Source of the DNA: a bacterium
GTDB lineage: Bacteria; Myxococcota_A; Polyangia; Nannocystales; Nannocystaceae
NCBI GenBank assembly: GCA_024742475.1
Contig: JANSYI010000006.1
Coordinates: 62,001 to 126,000 of the forward strand
Direction: 5' to 3'
DNA: 64,000 nucleotides
Part shown: positions 16,994-25,394 of the stretch, piece after piece
How positions within the stretch are numbered: the first letter of the stretch is position 1
Layout of the letters: every line of letters begins with the position of its first letter
Position numbers and translations under genes: made by a program
Notes under the pieces: generated by a model
What the model saw: the letters and a program-made list of their open reading frames with translations, nothing else
The model's database searches: none
What the model was told of the DNA's origin: nothing

Positions 16994-17911
16994 CTACTGC
17001 TGCGGCAGCGCGCAGGCGCCGACGTTCTCCCACGTGGGGTCCGGAGACATCCAGTCGACGCACTCCATGTCGGGGTGCAGATCTTGGCAGACGCTATCCC
17101 CTTCGGTCAGGTCGCAGAAGGCGGTGCAACACGACGCGAACGTGCATCCGGGCACGCGATCGTCGGTGACGCACACGAGGCCCTTCTCGCACGCATTGGC
17201 GAGCGCACAGGGCTCGAACATGCCGTTGGGCGGGGACGCAGGAGGCGGCGTGCACAAGAAGCCGCTCTGCCCGGACTCGGTGGGCGAGTCGGGGATGCAG
17301 TGCCAGCTCGACGGAGAGCAGTCCTGCTGCAGTGGGTCGCAGCGATCCATGCAGGTGGGCAGGTTGGGCACCTCGGCAAACAGCTCGAAGAACGCCTTGC
17401 AGGTCTGATCGGAGTCGCAGTCGCTGCCCGCAGGGTCGCAGAAGCTGCGGCACAGCCCGGACATGGAGTCCTCGTTGTCGAGCACGCACATGCTGCCCGG
17501 TGCGCAGTCGTCCAGACAGCTGCCGTTGTAGTCGAACACTTGGCAAGGGTCGCCGTCGAGCGCCGGGTTCTCGACGGCCGCACAGCACTGCACCTCGTCG
17601 GGGATTCCGTCGTCGTCGATCGAGTACGGCATGCACTTGCTCCCCTCCCCGCAGTCGTTCTCCTCCCACAAGATGCACTCGCCCGAGGGCGTGGTGTCGT
17701 TGGAGCCTTGCGTGGATGCATCTGCAAACCCAGACGATCCGTCACTCGACGACGTGCTCGTCCCAGGCGTGGTCGCAGAGGTGGAGCTGCTCGAGGCGTC
17801 GACGTCGCTGGTCGATCCGCCCGCTGCACCGTTGCCGTCGTCGCCGCACGCGAGGCTCAGCGCGAGCGCGATACAAGAGCAAAGGGACCCAACGCGAGAC
17901 AAGCCAGACAC
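16994..17911 (-). CDS. Cys-rich predicted lipoprotein
   Basis: Exported lipoprotein, 305 aa, from GTG 17911. The signal VSGLSRVGSLCSCIALALSL is followed by a lipobox LSLAC. A Ser/Thr/Asp/Gly-rich linker runs to residue ~70. The body has about 20 Cys in short disulfide-like clusters (CCAAVENPALDGDPCQVF, CTFASCCTAFCDL). The organisation is typical of myxobacterial surface lipoproteins. Function unknown. It converges on the epimerase-CPBP gene with an 11-base gap. Confidence 0.8.
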   Translation of the reverse strand: MSGLSRVGSLCSCIALALSLACGDDGNGAAGGSTSDVDASSSSTSATTPGTSTSSSDGSSGFADASTQGSNDTTPSGECILWEENDCGEGSKCMPYSIDDDGIPDEVQCCAAVENPALDGDPCQVFDYNGSCLDDCAPGSMCVLDNEDSMSGLCRSFCDPAGSDCDSDQTCKAFFELFAEVPNLPTCMDRCDPLQQDCSPSSWHCIPDSPTESGQSGFLCTPPPASPPNGMFEPCALANACEKGLVCVTDDRVPGCTFASCCTAFCDLTEGDSVCQDLHPDMECVDWMSPDPTWENVGACALPQQ

Positions 17912-17978
17912 ATGCCAAGGGTAGAGCACGCACACGCGCGAATCCACGGCATGGGGCCACAAGCCCCGAAGAGGCACG

Positions 17979-18941
17979 TCACCCCGGACGCAATTGGCCC
18001 AGCGCCGCCTTCATCGCGGCCGCGGTCGCAAACCGCTCATCGGGGTCCTTGGCGCACGCACGCTCCAAGACCGCGTCGAGCATGGTGGACACCTCGACCG
18101 GGAGCTCGGGGAGCACTTCGACGAGCGAGGGCACCGGACGGCTCCGGTGCATGCGCAGCAGGTCCACGGGCTCGACGTCGTCGGCGCCGGGGAACGGGTG
18201 AAGGCCCACGAGCGTCTCGAACAGCGTCACCCCCAGCGCGTACAGGTCGGCGCGACCGTCGACGGCCCGCCCGAGGTAGGTCTGTTCAGGAGACATGTAG
18301 CGCGGATCCCCCATCAACCGCGGGGGTGGCTCGTCGTCGACGCGCCGACAGATGCCAAAGTCGATCAGCTTCACGATTACCAGGCGCCGGTCGTACGGGT
18401 CGCGGGTGATGAAGATGTTGTCGGGCTTCACGTCGCAGTGAACGATGCCCCGGGTGTGCATGTAGTCGAGCGCGTCGAGCGTCTGCTCGAAGATGTCGAC
18501 GAGCACCGCCATCGCGACCTTGCGGTTGCGGTCGATGACCTCGCCGAGGTCGCGCCCGCGGAGGTATTCGAGCGTCATCCACTCGAGCCCCAACGCCTCG
18601 ACCGACCCTCGGTCGAGCACGCGAGGCAGGTTCGGGTGCGAGAAGTTGGCCGCGATCACGGCCTCACGTCGGAACCGCTCGCGCTCGTTCGCGGGGACGT
18701 CGGCCTTGAGCACCTTCATCGCGACGTAGCGATCCATCACGGGGTCGAACGCCTTGTAGACTCGCCCCATTCCCCCCTCACCGATAGGCTCGACGATGTC
18801 GAAGACCTTGGCGTGCCCGATCTGCGCGCCGGGGTCGAAGTCGCCGCACGCCATGCGAACCTCGCGGTCTTCGGGCTGAAGGCTGCGCGGGATTGCGGGC
18901 AGGGTGCCCTTGCGGACCGAGCGTTGGTGCGACCAACTCAC
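17979..18941 (-). CDS. Hanks-type serine/threonine protein kinase
   Basis: Soluble eukaryote-like kinase, 320 aa, GTG start. Glycine loop IGEGGMGRVYKA, catalytic lysine in VAMKVLK, catalytic loop VHCDVKPDN, metal-binding DFG in LIDFGICRR, and SPEQ for the APE motif are all present. The catalytic loop has Cys in place of Arg before Asp (HCD rather than HRD), so this is a non-RD kinase; activation-loop phosphorylation may not be needed. There is no membrane segment or sensor domain. It could phosphorylate partners of FHA proteins such as the one at 8623, but nothing in the sequence shows that. Confidence 0.93.
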   Translation of the reverse strand: MSWSHQRSVRKGTLPAIPRSLQPEDREVRMACGDFDPGAQIGHAKVFDIVEPIGEGGMGRVYKAFDPVMDRYVAMKVLKADVPANERERFRREAVIAANFSHPNLPRVLDRGSVEALGLEWMTLEYLRGRDLGEVIDRNRKVAMAVLVDIFEQTLDALDYMHTRGIVHCDVKPDNIFITRDPYDRRLVIVKLIDFGICRRVDDEPPPRLMGDPRYMSPEQTYLGRAVDGRADLYALGVTLFETLVGLHPFPGADDVEPVDLLRMHRSRPVPSLVEVLPELPVEVSTMLDAVLERACAKDPDERFATAAAMKAALGQLRPG

Positions 18942-19016
18942 GCGTGCCTACGGTAGCAGGTACGAGGCGGAGGCTCCCGTCTTGCGTGCCAAGCGTGCGC
19001 GCGGCACTCTGAGGCC

Positions 19017-19514
19017 GTGCTGGGGGTGCCGCGTACATCATGGTCGGTGCATCTGCTGCTCTTGGTGTGTGCGTGTCGGAGCGACCCCGCCCAGGCGCCC
19101 TCGACGGACGATGACGACGGGGGTCCCGCCGCGTCGACGGGGACGGGGACGGGTTCGACGAGCGGGTCCACCACGCTGGGCGACGCGGCCCCCTGTGAGG
19201 GCAGCGGTGATTGCGATGCCGCCACCCCCCACTGCGTCGCGCCCTACGACGGCGGACTCGGGGAGATCGGTGCGGCCTCGTGCGTGGAACGGTGCCTCGA
19301 GGCGGGCGATCTCGCCAGGGCGTGCATCGACGATGACAGCTGCTGCTCGGGGCTCTCGTGCAACCCGGTCGACGGGTTCTGTGCGTCCGACGCCGACGAC
19401 GAGACCACCTCCTCGACCGGCACCGGAACGGGCACCGGGACCGAAACCGGCACGACGAGCACGGGCACGGGCACCTCGGGCGCGAGCTCGAGCAGCGGGA
19501 CGACGTCCGGTTAG
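19017..19514 (+). CDS. Small predicted lipoprotein with Thr/Gly-rich tail
   Basis: Lipoprotein, 165 aa, GTG start at 19017. The lipobox is LVCAC near residue 19. A Ser/Thr/Gly/Asp linker is followed by a Cys-rich module (residues ~60-125, GDCDAATPHC, CSGLSCNPVDGFC). The C-terminus is almost only Thr, Gly, Ser and Glu. Its stop codon shares bases with the stop of the gamma-carbonic anhydrase gene on the other strand. Function unknown. Confidence 0.7.
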   Translation: MLGVPRTSWSVHLLLLVCACRSDPAQAPSTDDDDGGPAASTGTGTGSTSGSTTLGDAAPCEGSGDCDAATPHCVAPYDGGLGEIGAASCVERCLEAGDLARACIDDDSCCSGLSCNPVDGFCASDADDETTSSTGTGTGTGTETGTTSTGTGTSGASSSSGTTSG

Positions 19515-20128
19515 CCTTCGCGGTGGTTGTGCGACAGACGCACGTACTTGCCCGCCAGCTTGCGATGGAACGCCTCGTCGGCGGCCGTCAGGGTTCGGAC
19601 GACTTTGCCGGGGATCCCCAGCACGAGGCTGCGAGGCGGTACCTTGGTGCCCGCGGTGACCACGGCACCCGAGCCGATGATCGACCCCTCCCCGATGACG
19701 GCGCCATCGAGAATCGAGCTCTGAATTCCCACGAGGGTGCCCCCCCCGATCGTGCAGCCGTGCACGACGGCGCGGTGCCCGACCACGACCTCGGCGTCGA
19801 TGATCGTCGGGTCGTTGTCGCCGAGGTGCACGACGGTGCCGTCCTGCAGGTTGCTGCCCTCCCCCACCACGATGCGGTTGACGTCGGCTCGGAGCACGCA
19901 GCCGTACCAGACGCTGGCGCGCGCTCCGATGGTGACGTCGCCGATGAGGGCCGCGGTGGGTGCCAAGTAGGCCGTCGGGTCGATCGACGGGACGCGGCCC
20001 AGGTAGCGCCGCAACACCACACCGGGGTGCCGGGCGGCAAGCGCCTCGAGCTCGGACTCCAACGCCTCGACGTTGGGTGGGGGACCATCGACGCGCTCGA
20101 TCGAATCGACCACCGTACGGGACGCCAT
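19511..20128 (-). CDS. Gamma-carbonic anhydrase family hexapeptide protein
   Basis: Left-handed beta-helix trimer of the gamma-carbonic anhydrase/YrdA/CaiE family, 205 aa from ATG 20128. Hexapeptide repeats run from ~60 to 175. The three metal-ligand histidines are in place: VVHLGDND, VGHRAVVHG. The C-terminal segment LVLGIPGKVVR is typical. An N-terminal extension of about 45 residues precedes the repeats. The frame continues upstream as FFLAAV repeats, but that is the reverse of the lysine-rich gene and is not coding. Reversible CO2 hydration is the family reaction; many members are untested. Confidence 0.9.
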   Translation of the reverse strand: MASRTVVDSIERVDGPPPNVEALESELEALAARHPGVVLRRYLGRVPSIDPTAYLAPTAALIGDVTIGARASVWYGCVLRADVNRIVVGEGSNLQDGTVVHLGDNDPTIIDAEVVVGHRAVVHGCTIGGGTLVGIQSSILDGAVIGEGSIIGSGAVVTAGTKVPPRSLVLGIPGKVVRTLTAADEAFHRKLAGKYVRLSHNHREG

Positions 20129-20186
20129 GGCCGACCATACATCGGCCGGGTTGCGCCGCCCAACGTCGATCGCGTAAGACGAGGCC

Positions 20187-21245
20187 GTGCCCGCTAAGTC
20201 CACGGCCCGCTCGCGTCGCTCGTCCTCCGCCAAGAAGAAGACTGCGGCCAAGAAGAAGACTGCGGCCAAGAAGAAAACGGCGACCAAGAAGAAGACCGCG
20301 GCCAAGACGAAGACCGCCGCCAAGACGAAGACCGCCGCCAAGAAGAAGACCGCCGCCAAGAAGAAGACCGCCGCCAAGAAGAAGACGGCCGCCAAGAAGA
20401 AGACCGCGGCCAAGAAGAAGACCGCGGCCAAGAAGAAGACTGCGGCCAAGAAGAAGACTGCGGCCAAGAAGAAGACTGCGGCCAAGAAGAAAACGGCGGC
20501 CAAGAAGAAGACCGCGGCCAAGAAGAAGACCGCCGCCAAGAAGAAGACCGCCGCCAAGAAGAAGACCGCTGCCAAGAAGAAGACCGCCGCCAAGAAGAAA
20601 ACGGCGGCCAAGAAGAAGACGGCCGCCAAGAAGAAGACCGCCGCCAAGACGAAGACGGCGGCCAAGAAGAAGACCGCCGCCAAGAAGAAGACCGCCGCCA
20701 AGAAGAAGACCGCCGCCAAGAAGAAGCCCACCTTGGACGCGCGGGAGGCCGCGGTGCTCGAGATCCTCTCGGCGCTTGCCAGCGCTGCGGCGACCCCGGC
20801 GGGAGAGGAGCTGGCCCCCGAGACCGAGAGCCTCGTGGAGCAACTCGAAAAGCTCGCGACGCCCGACGACCTGCCGGCTCTGCTCGCCGTGCTCGAGGAC
20901 GAGGACCTCTATGGCGTGCTCTGGAGCGTGTTCTATCTCGCCGAGAGCATGGACGACGCGTACCTGCAGGCGCTGATCGACGAGCTGCCCAGCCTGCACG
21001 CGCGCGCGCCGATGAAGGCCGAGATGGCGATCATCCGCATCGTGAACACGCACGGCGAGGACGACGACTGCACGCCCGCGTTCACGTCGATGGCGGTCGA
21101 GGCGTCCGACGAATCGCGGGAGGCCCTGCTCGAGATCGCGCAGGCCATCGGCGCCGAGATCGACGAGCTGCTTCCCGACCAGCGCCAAGCGATGGCCAGC
21201 CTGGTGCGAGGCATCGGGGGCGACGCGAGCGTCTTCGAGGCCTGA
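20187..21245 (+). CDS. Histone-H1-like lysine-rich repeat protein with C-terminal Imm30-like domain
   Basis: 352 aa, GTG start. Residues 1-14 (MPAKSTARSRRSSS) lead into about 28 copies of the hexapeptide AAKKKT (residues ~15-182), with a few KTKT and ATK variants. This resembles the C-terminal tail of histone H1 and bacterial H1-like DNA-binding proteins. Residues ~183-352 form an acidic helical domain. The segment LLAVLEDEDLYGVLWSVFYL with a following RIVNTHGEDDD resembles the Imm30 immunity family; I recall this only by pattern. A basic DNA-coating tail on such a domain is unusual. No toxin gene adjoins it. A role in nucleoid compaction is plausible but unproven. Confidence 0.85.
   Translation: MPAKSTARSRRSSSAKKKTAAKKKTAAKKKTATKKKTAAKTKTAAKTKTAAKKKTAAKKKTAAKKKTAAKKKTAAKKKTAAKKKTAAKKKTAAKKKTAAKKKTAAKKKTAAKKKTAAKKKTAAKKKTAAKKKTAAKKKTAAKKKTAAKKKTAAKTKTAAKKKTAAKKKTAAKKKTAAKKKPTLDAREAAVLEILSALASAAATPAGEELAPETESLVEQLEKLATPDDLPALLAVLEDEDLYGVLWSVFYLAESMDDAYLQALIDELPSLHARAPMKAEMAIIRIVNTHGEDDDCTPAFTSMAVEASDESREALLEIAQAIGAEIDELLPDQRQAMASLVRGIGGDASVFEA
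20229..20731 (+). repeat. 18-bp tandem repeat encoding AAKKKT (about 28 copies)
   Basis: Units of GCCAAGAAGAAGACCGCC and synonymous variants (ACT/ACC/ACG for Thr; GCG/GCC/GCT for Ala). The synonymous variants occur in blocks, as expected from unequal exchange or slippage under selection for the peptide. Copy number is likely to vary between strains. Confidence 0.95.
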
Positions 21246-21248
21246 GCG

Positions 21249-22616
21249 CTACTCCGCGTCGGTGCCCAGCGAGCTGTCGGCGCACTCCATCTCGTATGGA
21301 CCGCAAGCGAAACGCACGTGCACGTGCGCGTCATGGCCGGGGCTGTGGCGAATCAGCCCAGGCGCCTGCGGACCGCGGGGGTATTGCAGGTAGCGCTTGC
21401 GCTCCTCGGCTGACGCCCCGAGCCCCGCTGCCGCCTTGTACAGCGGCTCTTGCAGCGCATAGTCGAGAAACACGACAACCACGTCCTTGGTGTCGAACAT
21501 CGCCGTCACGAGCTTCCACGTCACCTCCCAGTCGACGCGGTCGGGCTTGACCGCGACCCCTTGCTGGTACTGCAGCTTCAGCGGCAGCCCGATGTCGAGG
21601 TCGCGTCCAGACTGGTGCGAGACGTGGCCGGTGAGCGGACCACCGTGGCGCCAGCTCATCGACCCAAACGTCAGCGGCCGATCGTAGTCGGCCCGCGCCT
21701 CGAACAGGACGATGCCTCGCAGCAGCGCCTCGACCGCAAACGTCGTGCCATACGACGACGGAGGCAGGCGAAGCCGGTAGTAGTCGTTCTTGGGCAGCTG
21801 CACACCGTTGACCAGCCAGCCTGACTGCGGGGGCCCGACACCCACCGCCCCCGGACGCACCTTCGTGGGGTCGTCGTCCTCGGTCGCCACCCAGTGAAAC
21901 AGCACCGGGTCCACCCACATGCGAAGGATCTGACCGACCTCGAGCTTGGTGCCGTCGCGCCAGTTGAGCGCCCGCAGTTCGTTGGAGTCGACGCCGTAGC
22001 GGATGCCGATGCTCGCCCAGCTGTCTCCGGGCTTGACGACGTACTGCAACTCGACCCGCGCCGGCGGGATCTTGCGCGGCTTCACGCGCAGTCGCGCGCC
22101 CCGCTTGATGCGATCCTCCGACCCCTTGATCCCGTTCCAGAGCCGCAGCGAGCGCGGCTTGACGCCGTACCGATACGCGACCTGGTCGATGGTCTCGCGG
22201 CCGACTACCGTATGTACGATCCAGTCGCGACTGCCCTCCACGTAGTGGACGTCGGCCTTGGGGATCTGAACGGCGGCGACCTTGGGGAGCCCTCCGGGCG
22301 GAATCTTGCCCACGGCCTTGCGCTCGTCCTCCAGGTCCTCGCCCGTGAGGTCGCCCGACGCCGCCGGCTCGGGTTCGAGGTCGACCTCAGCCGCAGGCGG
22401 GTCGCCAACGCCCGCACCGCCTCCGACGTCTGGCGCCGCGGCCCCCACCTCGGCCTCGAGCACGTCCGCGTCCACCGTGTCGGGCGTGGCCTCGTGGATC
22501 ACCTCGTCGTCGGCCGTGAGCACGAGCACCAGCGACACCACCGTGAACACGGCCGCGCCGAGCCCGACCCAGGGCGCCACCGCGCGCATGAATCCAGGCT
22601 TGGAATCAGCAGCCAC
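21249..22616 (-). CDS. LysM/MepA-type murein endopeptidase
   Basis: Envelope peptidoglycan hydrolase, 455 aa, GTG start with GAGGAG overlapping the previous stop. A membrane anchor lies at ~13-33, then an acidic/Pro-rich linker. Two LysM domains follow (~130-180, TIDQVAYRYGVKPRSLRLWN; ~190-235). A penicillin-insensitive murein endopeptidase (MepA, M74) domain spans ~265-440 with metal motifs GHVSHQSGRDLDIG and HDAHVHVRF. MepA cleaves D-Ala-mDAP crosslinks. Nine bases separate it from the outer-membrane protein gene, so it probably ends the ilvE-to-mepA unit. Confidence 0.9.
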   Translation of the reverse strand: MAADSKPGFMRAVAPWVGLGAAVFTVVSLVLVLTADDEVIHEATPDTVDADVLEAEVGAAAPDVGGGAGVGDPPAAEVDLEPEPAASGDLTGEDLEDERKAVGKIPPGGLPKVAAVQIPKADVHYVEGSRDWIVHTVVGRETIDQVAYRYGVKPRSLRLWNGIKGSEDRIKRGARLRVKPRKIPPARVELQYVVKPGDSWASIGIRYGVDSNELRALNWRDGTKLEVGQILRMWVDPVLFHWVATEDDDPTKVRPGAVGVGPPQSGWLVNGVQLPKNDYYRLRLPPSSYGTTFAVEALLRGIVLFEARADYDRPLTFGSMSWRHGGPLTGHVSHQSGRDLDIGLPLKLQYQQGVAVKPDRVDWEVTWKLVTAMFDTKDVVVVFLDYALQEPLYKAAAGLGASAEERKRYLQYPRGPQAPGLIRHSPGHDAHVHVRFACGPYEMECADSSLGTDAE

Positions 22617-22625
22617 GTTCGCTCC

Positions 22626-24458
22626 TCAGAACGCGCCGGTCACCTTGGTGAAGACGATCGAGCTCCCCGCCGCAGGCTGCCCGAACTTGGTGTCGTCCTC
22701 GCCGATCAGGAAGAAGCTCCCGATGTCGAAGGTCAGGCTCCCCCAGGGCGGAACGAGCACCAACTCGGGGTAGATGACATAGGACCCGTTGTCATCGGGA
22801 GCGGTGGGGAAGTCGACCACGCCAAAGGCGCGGAACAGCAGGTGGCGCCCAAAGAACACCAGCTCGGTGCCGCCAACGAAGTAGTTGCCGATGTGGTCGG
22901 CACCAAACTCGTCGATGAAACCTCGCAGGTACTGCGCCTGCACGTAGACGTGTTTGCCGAAGGTATAGTCGAACCCGGCGGTCGCCTTGATGTAGGGCCG
23001 GCCCGAGACCGCGGGCCCCGCGAGCTCCCCGACGGGGTCGATGATGTCGTCATCGGGCGTCACGTCGACCGGGATGGGAAACTCGATGTAGAGGTCCTGC
23101 GCCGTCGGGAAGAACAGCGCGCCCTCTCCCCAAAGCCCCAGGTCGTTGAGGAACGGGAGCTGCGTCGCAAAGTCGAGCCCCAGCACCTGCATCCGCGGGT
23201 AGTTGAGCACGACGTCGGAGCGGTAGCAGCACTCCTCTTGGTCCACCGGCCCCTCCACAGGATCCTTGGTGGACGAGTCGACCCGCAGCGGCATCGGGAT
23301 GTCGTGGCGACCGTTGTAGTAGGAGATCGAAGCGTCGACACCGCCAAGCGATGTGCCCAGCTTGATCGCGCTCTGGCCGTCGGAGAACCGGCGCTTCGGC
23401 ATGCGAACGGTGGCCGCCACGGTGGGCACGAGGCCGCGGCTCAGATCCAGCGTGTTCTGCAGTTCCTCGATCTTTGCGACGTCCGACTCGAGCGCGAACG
23501 GGACCGGTGACTGCGGGTCTTGCAGCCCGGCGGACGCCGAGGGAGGCAGCAGCGCCGGGTAGAAGAGCGGCACGTAGACGGCCTGAAACCACAGCTTGTC
23601 GTCGAGCGGCGCAAAGTCAGCGACGACCATCTGGTTGGCGATCGGCTCGGTGAACAGCGGCCGGTCCTCGAGGTCGTCGGGGTTGATGTTGTTGGTGGGG
23701 TTGAACTTGTCGGCCGTGCCCCACTGGACGATCTGCCGGCCGACCTTGAGGTCGAAGTTCGGCAGCAGGTCGTAGATGCCGACGTACGCGGCGTCGGACT
23801 CGACGTGAAACGGCGTGAGCAGCTGCCGGGTGGCGAGGTCGTCGAGGAACTGCGCCTGCGCGACGCCGAGGAACACGGGCTCGACGTTGCCGACGATGGC
23901 GATGTGCTCGTTGGGCTGGTAGCGCAGCGTGAACTCGAGGCGGTTTTCGTTGCGGCTGAACTGCCGCTCTTCGACCCCCGCGACGTCGAAGTAAGCCGAG
24001 GTCACCACCCGGAAGCTGAAATCGAGCTTGTCGGAGACCTGGTCGGCCGCGCGGTTGCCCGGCGTGCTCTTGACCTCGGCCGGACCGCTGTCGCCCTCCT
24101 CGAGCACCTCGACGTCCTCGAACGTCTCCTCGGTGCCGAAGATGTCGTCCATCGACAGCTCGCCATCGCCCTCGGGCTCGGGCTCGGCCTCCGTGGGCTC
24201 GGTCTCCGCGGGCTCGGCCTCCGTGGGCTCGGCCTCCGTGGGCTCGGCCTCCGCGGGAGCGCTCGCGTCCGGCAAATCCTCGGGTCCGTCCGTCACCGCG
24301 AGCCCGTCCGTCGCCGCGTCATCGGCCGGCGGAGCCTCGGGCTCGGCCGGGGCATCGACAGCAGCCCCACCCTCGGGCGCGGGCGCGACTGCCATCCCAG
24401 CGGAGGCGGCGGGAGGGAGGAGGAGTCGCGAGAGGAGAGAGAGGGCTGCCGTGCTCAA
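22626..24458 (-). CDS. DUF1302-like outer-membrane beta-barrel protein
   Basis: Predicted outer-membrane barrel, 610 aa, with a TTG start 17 bases after the LolA-like stop. A signal-like N-terminus (ALSLLSRLLLPPAASAG) is followed by a Pro/Glu/Ala-rich linker with tandem EPTEA units (residues ~55-95). The barrel region starts near residue 140 (LDFSFRVVTSAYFDVAG) and contains KVGRQIVQWGTADKFNPTN, which resembles the DUF1302/porin-like proteins linked to RND/MMPL exporters. It probably forms the outer-membrane exit of the exporter-LolA unit upstream. The TTG start is the weakest part of this call. Confidence 0.75.
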   Translation of the reverse strand: MSTAALSLLSRLLLPPAASAGMAVAPAPEGGAAVDAPAEPEAPPADDAATDGLAVTDGPEDLPDASAPAEAEPTEAEPTEAEPAETEPTEAEPEPEGDGELSMDDIFGTEETFEDVEVLEEGDSGPAEVKSTPGNRAADQVSDKLDFSFRVVTSAYFDVAGVEERQFSRNENRLEFTLRYQPNEHIAIVGNVEPVFLGVAQAQFLDDLATRQLLTPFHVESDAAYVGIYDLLPNFDLKVGRQIVQWGTADKFNPTNNINPDDLEDRPLFTEPIANQMVVADFAPLDDKLWFQAVYVPLFYPALLPPSASAGLQDPQSPVPFALESDVAKIEELQNTLDLSRGLVPTVAATVRMPKRRFSDGQSAIKLGTSLGGVDASISYYNGRHDIPMPLRVDSSTKDPVEGPVDQEECCYRSDVVLNYPRMQVLGLDFATQLPFLNDLGLWGEGALFFPTAQDLYIEFPIPVDVTPDDDIIDPVGELAGPAVSGRPYIKATAGFDYTFGKHVYVQAQYLRGFIDEFGADHIGNYFVGGTELVFFGRHLLFRAFGVVDFPTAPDDNGSYVIYPELVLVPPWGSLTFDIGSFFLIGEDDTKFGQPAAGSSIVFTKVTGAF

Positions 24459-24474
24459 AGAATCCCGTCGGTGC

Positions 24475-25245
24475 TCAGCGGAGCAGCTGCCGCCGGGAGA
24501 ACAGGCTGTCGTCGACGCCCTCGTTCACCCGGATGTCGCTCAACTCTACGACGGTCGTGTCGCCCGTCTTCAAGTTGGCCATCGAAACCTTGGTGGGCAT
24601 GAGCTCGCCGCCCACCTTCTTCCACGATTCACGGGTCTGCGTGCGGACATGGTTGCCCGCCCCGTCGTAGTATCGGATCTCGGTCACGCCGCCCTTCTTG
24701 GCGTCGATCGCCACCTCGAGGCGGGACCAGCTCGACTCCGCCCCGTCTTTGGGGGTCAGCTTCAAGGTGGTCAGCGAGCCATCGCGGCCGCCGAGCTCGG
24801 CGTCGTAGAACGGCGCGAGCTGGGTCTCGGTCATGTCCTGATAGGTGAACTCGCTGCCCAAGAAGCCCTGGTTCATCGCATGGGCTGCGACGCGACGGAC
24901 CTTCTTGAACTCGGGCAGGTAGACGTAGAGCGTCTTGGCGTCCTGCATCAGGATCTTCATGCCCGCGACGTCGCCGGGGGCCGTGAAGTGGATGAACTGC
25001 TTTTGCAGCCCCTGCATCGTGGTCTCGAAGGTGAGCTCCTTGTTGAGCTCGCCACCCTTGAAGATCTTCATCGAGGCGGTGGACTGCTGGTCGTCGAACG
25101 CGTTCGCGCGGCGGTCGATCTCGGCCAGGACCTTGTTTGCGTCGACCGCCATCGACGCGGCGGGCGTCGGTGCTGCGGCCGCCGAGGTGGCGGTGGCGAC
25201 GAGGCAGGGCAAGCAGAGCGCGGCGGCGAACAGGGTTCTCTTCAT
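24475..25245 (-). CDS. LolA-like outer-membrane lipoprotein-sorting protein
   Basis: Periplasmic lipid-carrier-like protein, 256 aa; ATG 25245 has GGAGA 9 bases upstream. Signal peptide MKRTLFAAALCLPCLVATATSA. The mature protein is LolA-fold: MKIFKGGELNKELTFETTM, KMLMQDAKTLYVYLPEF-type strand, and FLGSEFTYQDM. This is the subgroup encoded next to RND/MMPL transporters rather than classical LolA. It is expected to shuttle a lipid between the exporter at 25395 and the outer-membrane protein at 22626. Confidence 0.85.
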   Translation of the reverse strand: MKRTLFAAALCLPCLVATATSAAAAPTPAASMAVDANKVLAEIDRRANAFDDQQSTASMKIFKGGELNKELTFETTMQGLQKQFIHFTAPGDVAGMKILMQDAKTLYVYLPEFKKVRRVAAHAMNQGFLGSEFTYQDMTETQLAPFYDAELGGRDGSLTTLKLTPKDGAESSWSRLEVAIDAKKGGVTEIRYYDGAGNHVRTQTRESWKKVGGELMPTKVSMANLKTGDTTVVELSDIRVNEGVDDSLFSRRQLLR

Positions 25246-25267
25246 CGGTGAAGTCTCCAGAGTGTAC

Positions 25268-25283
25268 CGGGGCGGTCGCCCCG
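25268..25283 (-). other. Perfect hairpin in the leader of the LolA-like gene
   Basis: CGGGGCG-GT-CGCCCCG forms a 7-bp GC stem (6 bp if a tetraloop is required). It lies 23-38 bases upstream of the LolA-like start, between it and the RND gene. There is no T-tract. It may stabilise the downstream mRNA or attenuate read-through, giving lower exporter-independent expression; not demonstrated. Confidence 0.4.
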
Positions 25284-25394
25284 CGTGAGCCGGTGATTCG
25301 ACGTCGCGGTGGGCCAGATATTGCCCCTCCCCCGCCTCGAAATCACTCAACATCACAGAATCAGGCGATTTTTTGCCTTGCACCGTGGGCCAGA

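Noticed and set aside
18975..18990. TGGCACG on the minus strand upstream of the Ser/Thr kinase, as a sigma-54 promoter
   Set aside because: The -24 half matches, but there is no acceptable -12 element at the right spacing.
19511..20731. Long minus-strand frame with FFLAAV repeats extending the carbonic anhydrase gene
   Set aside because: It is the reverse reading of the AAKKKT gene. The real carbonic anhydrase starts at 20128, where family similarity begins.
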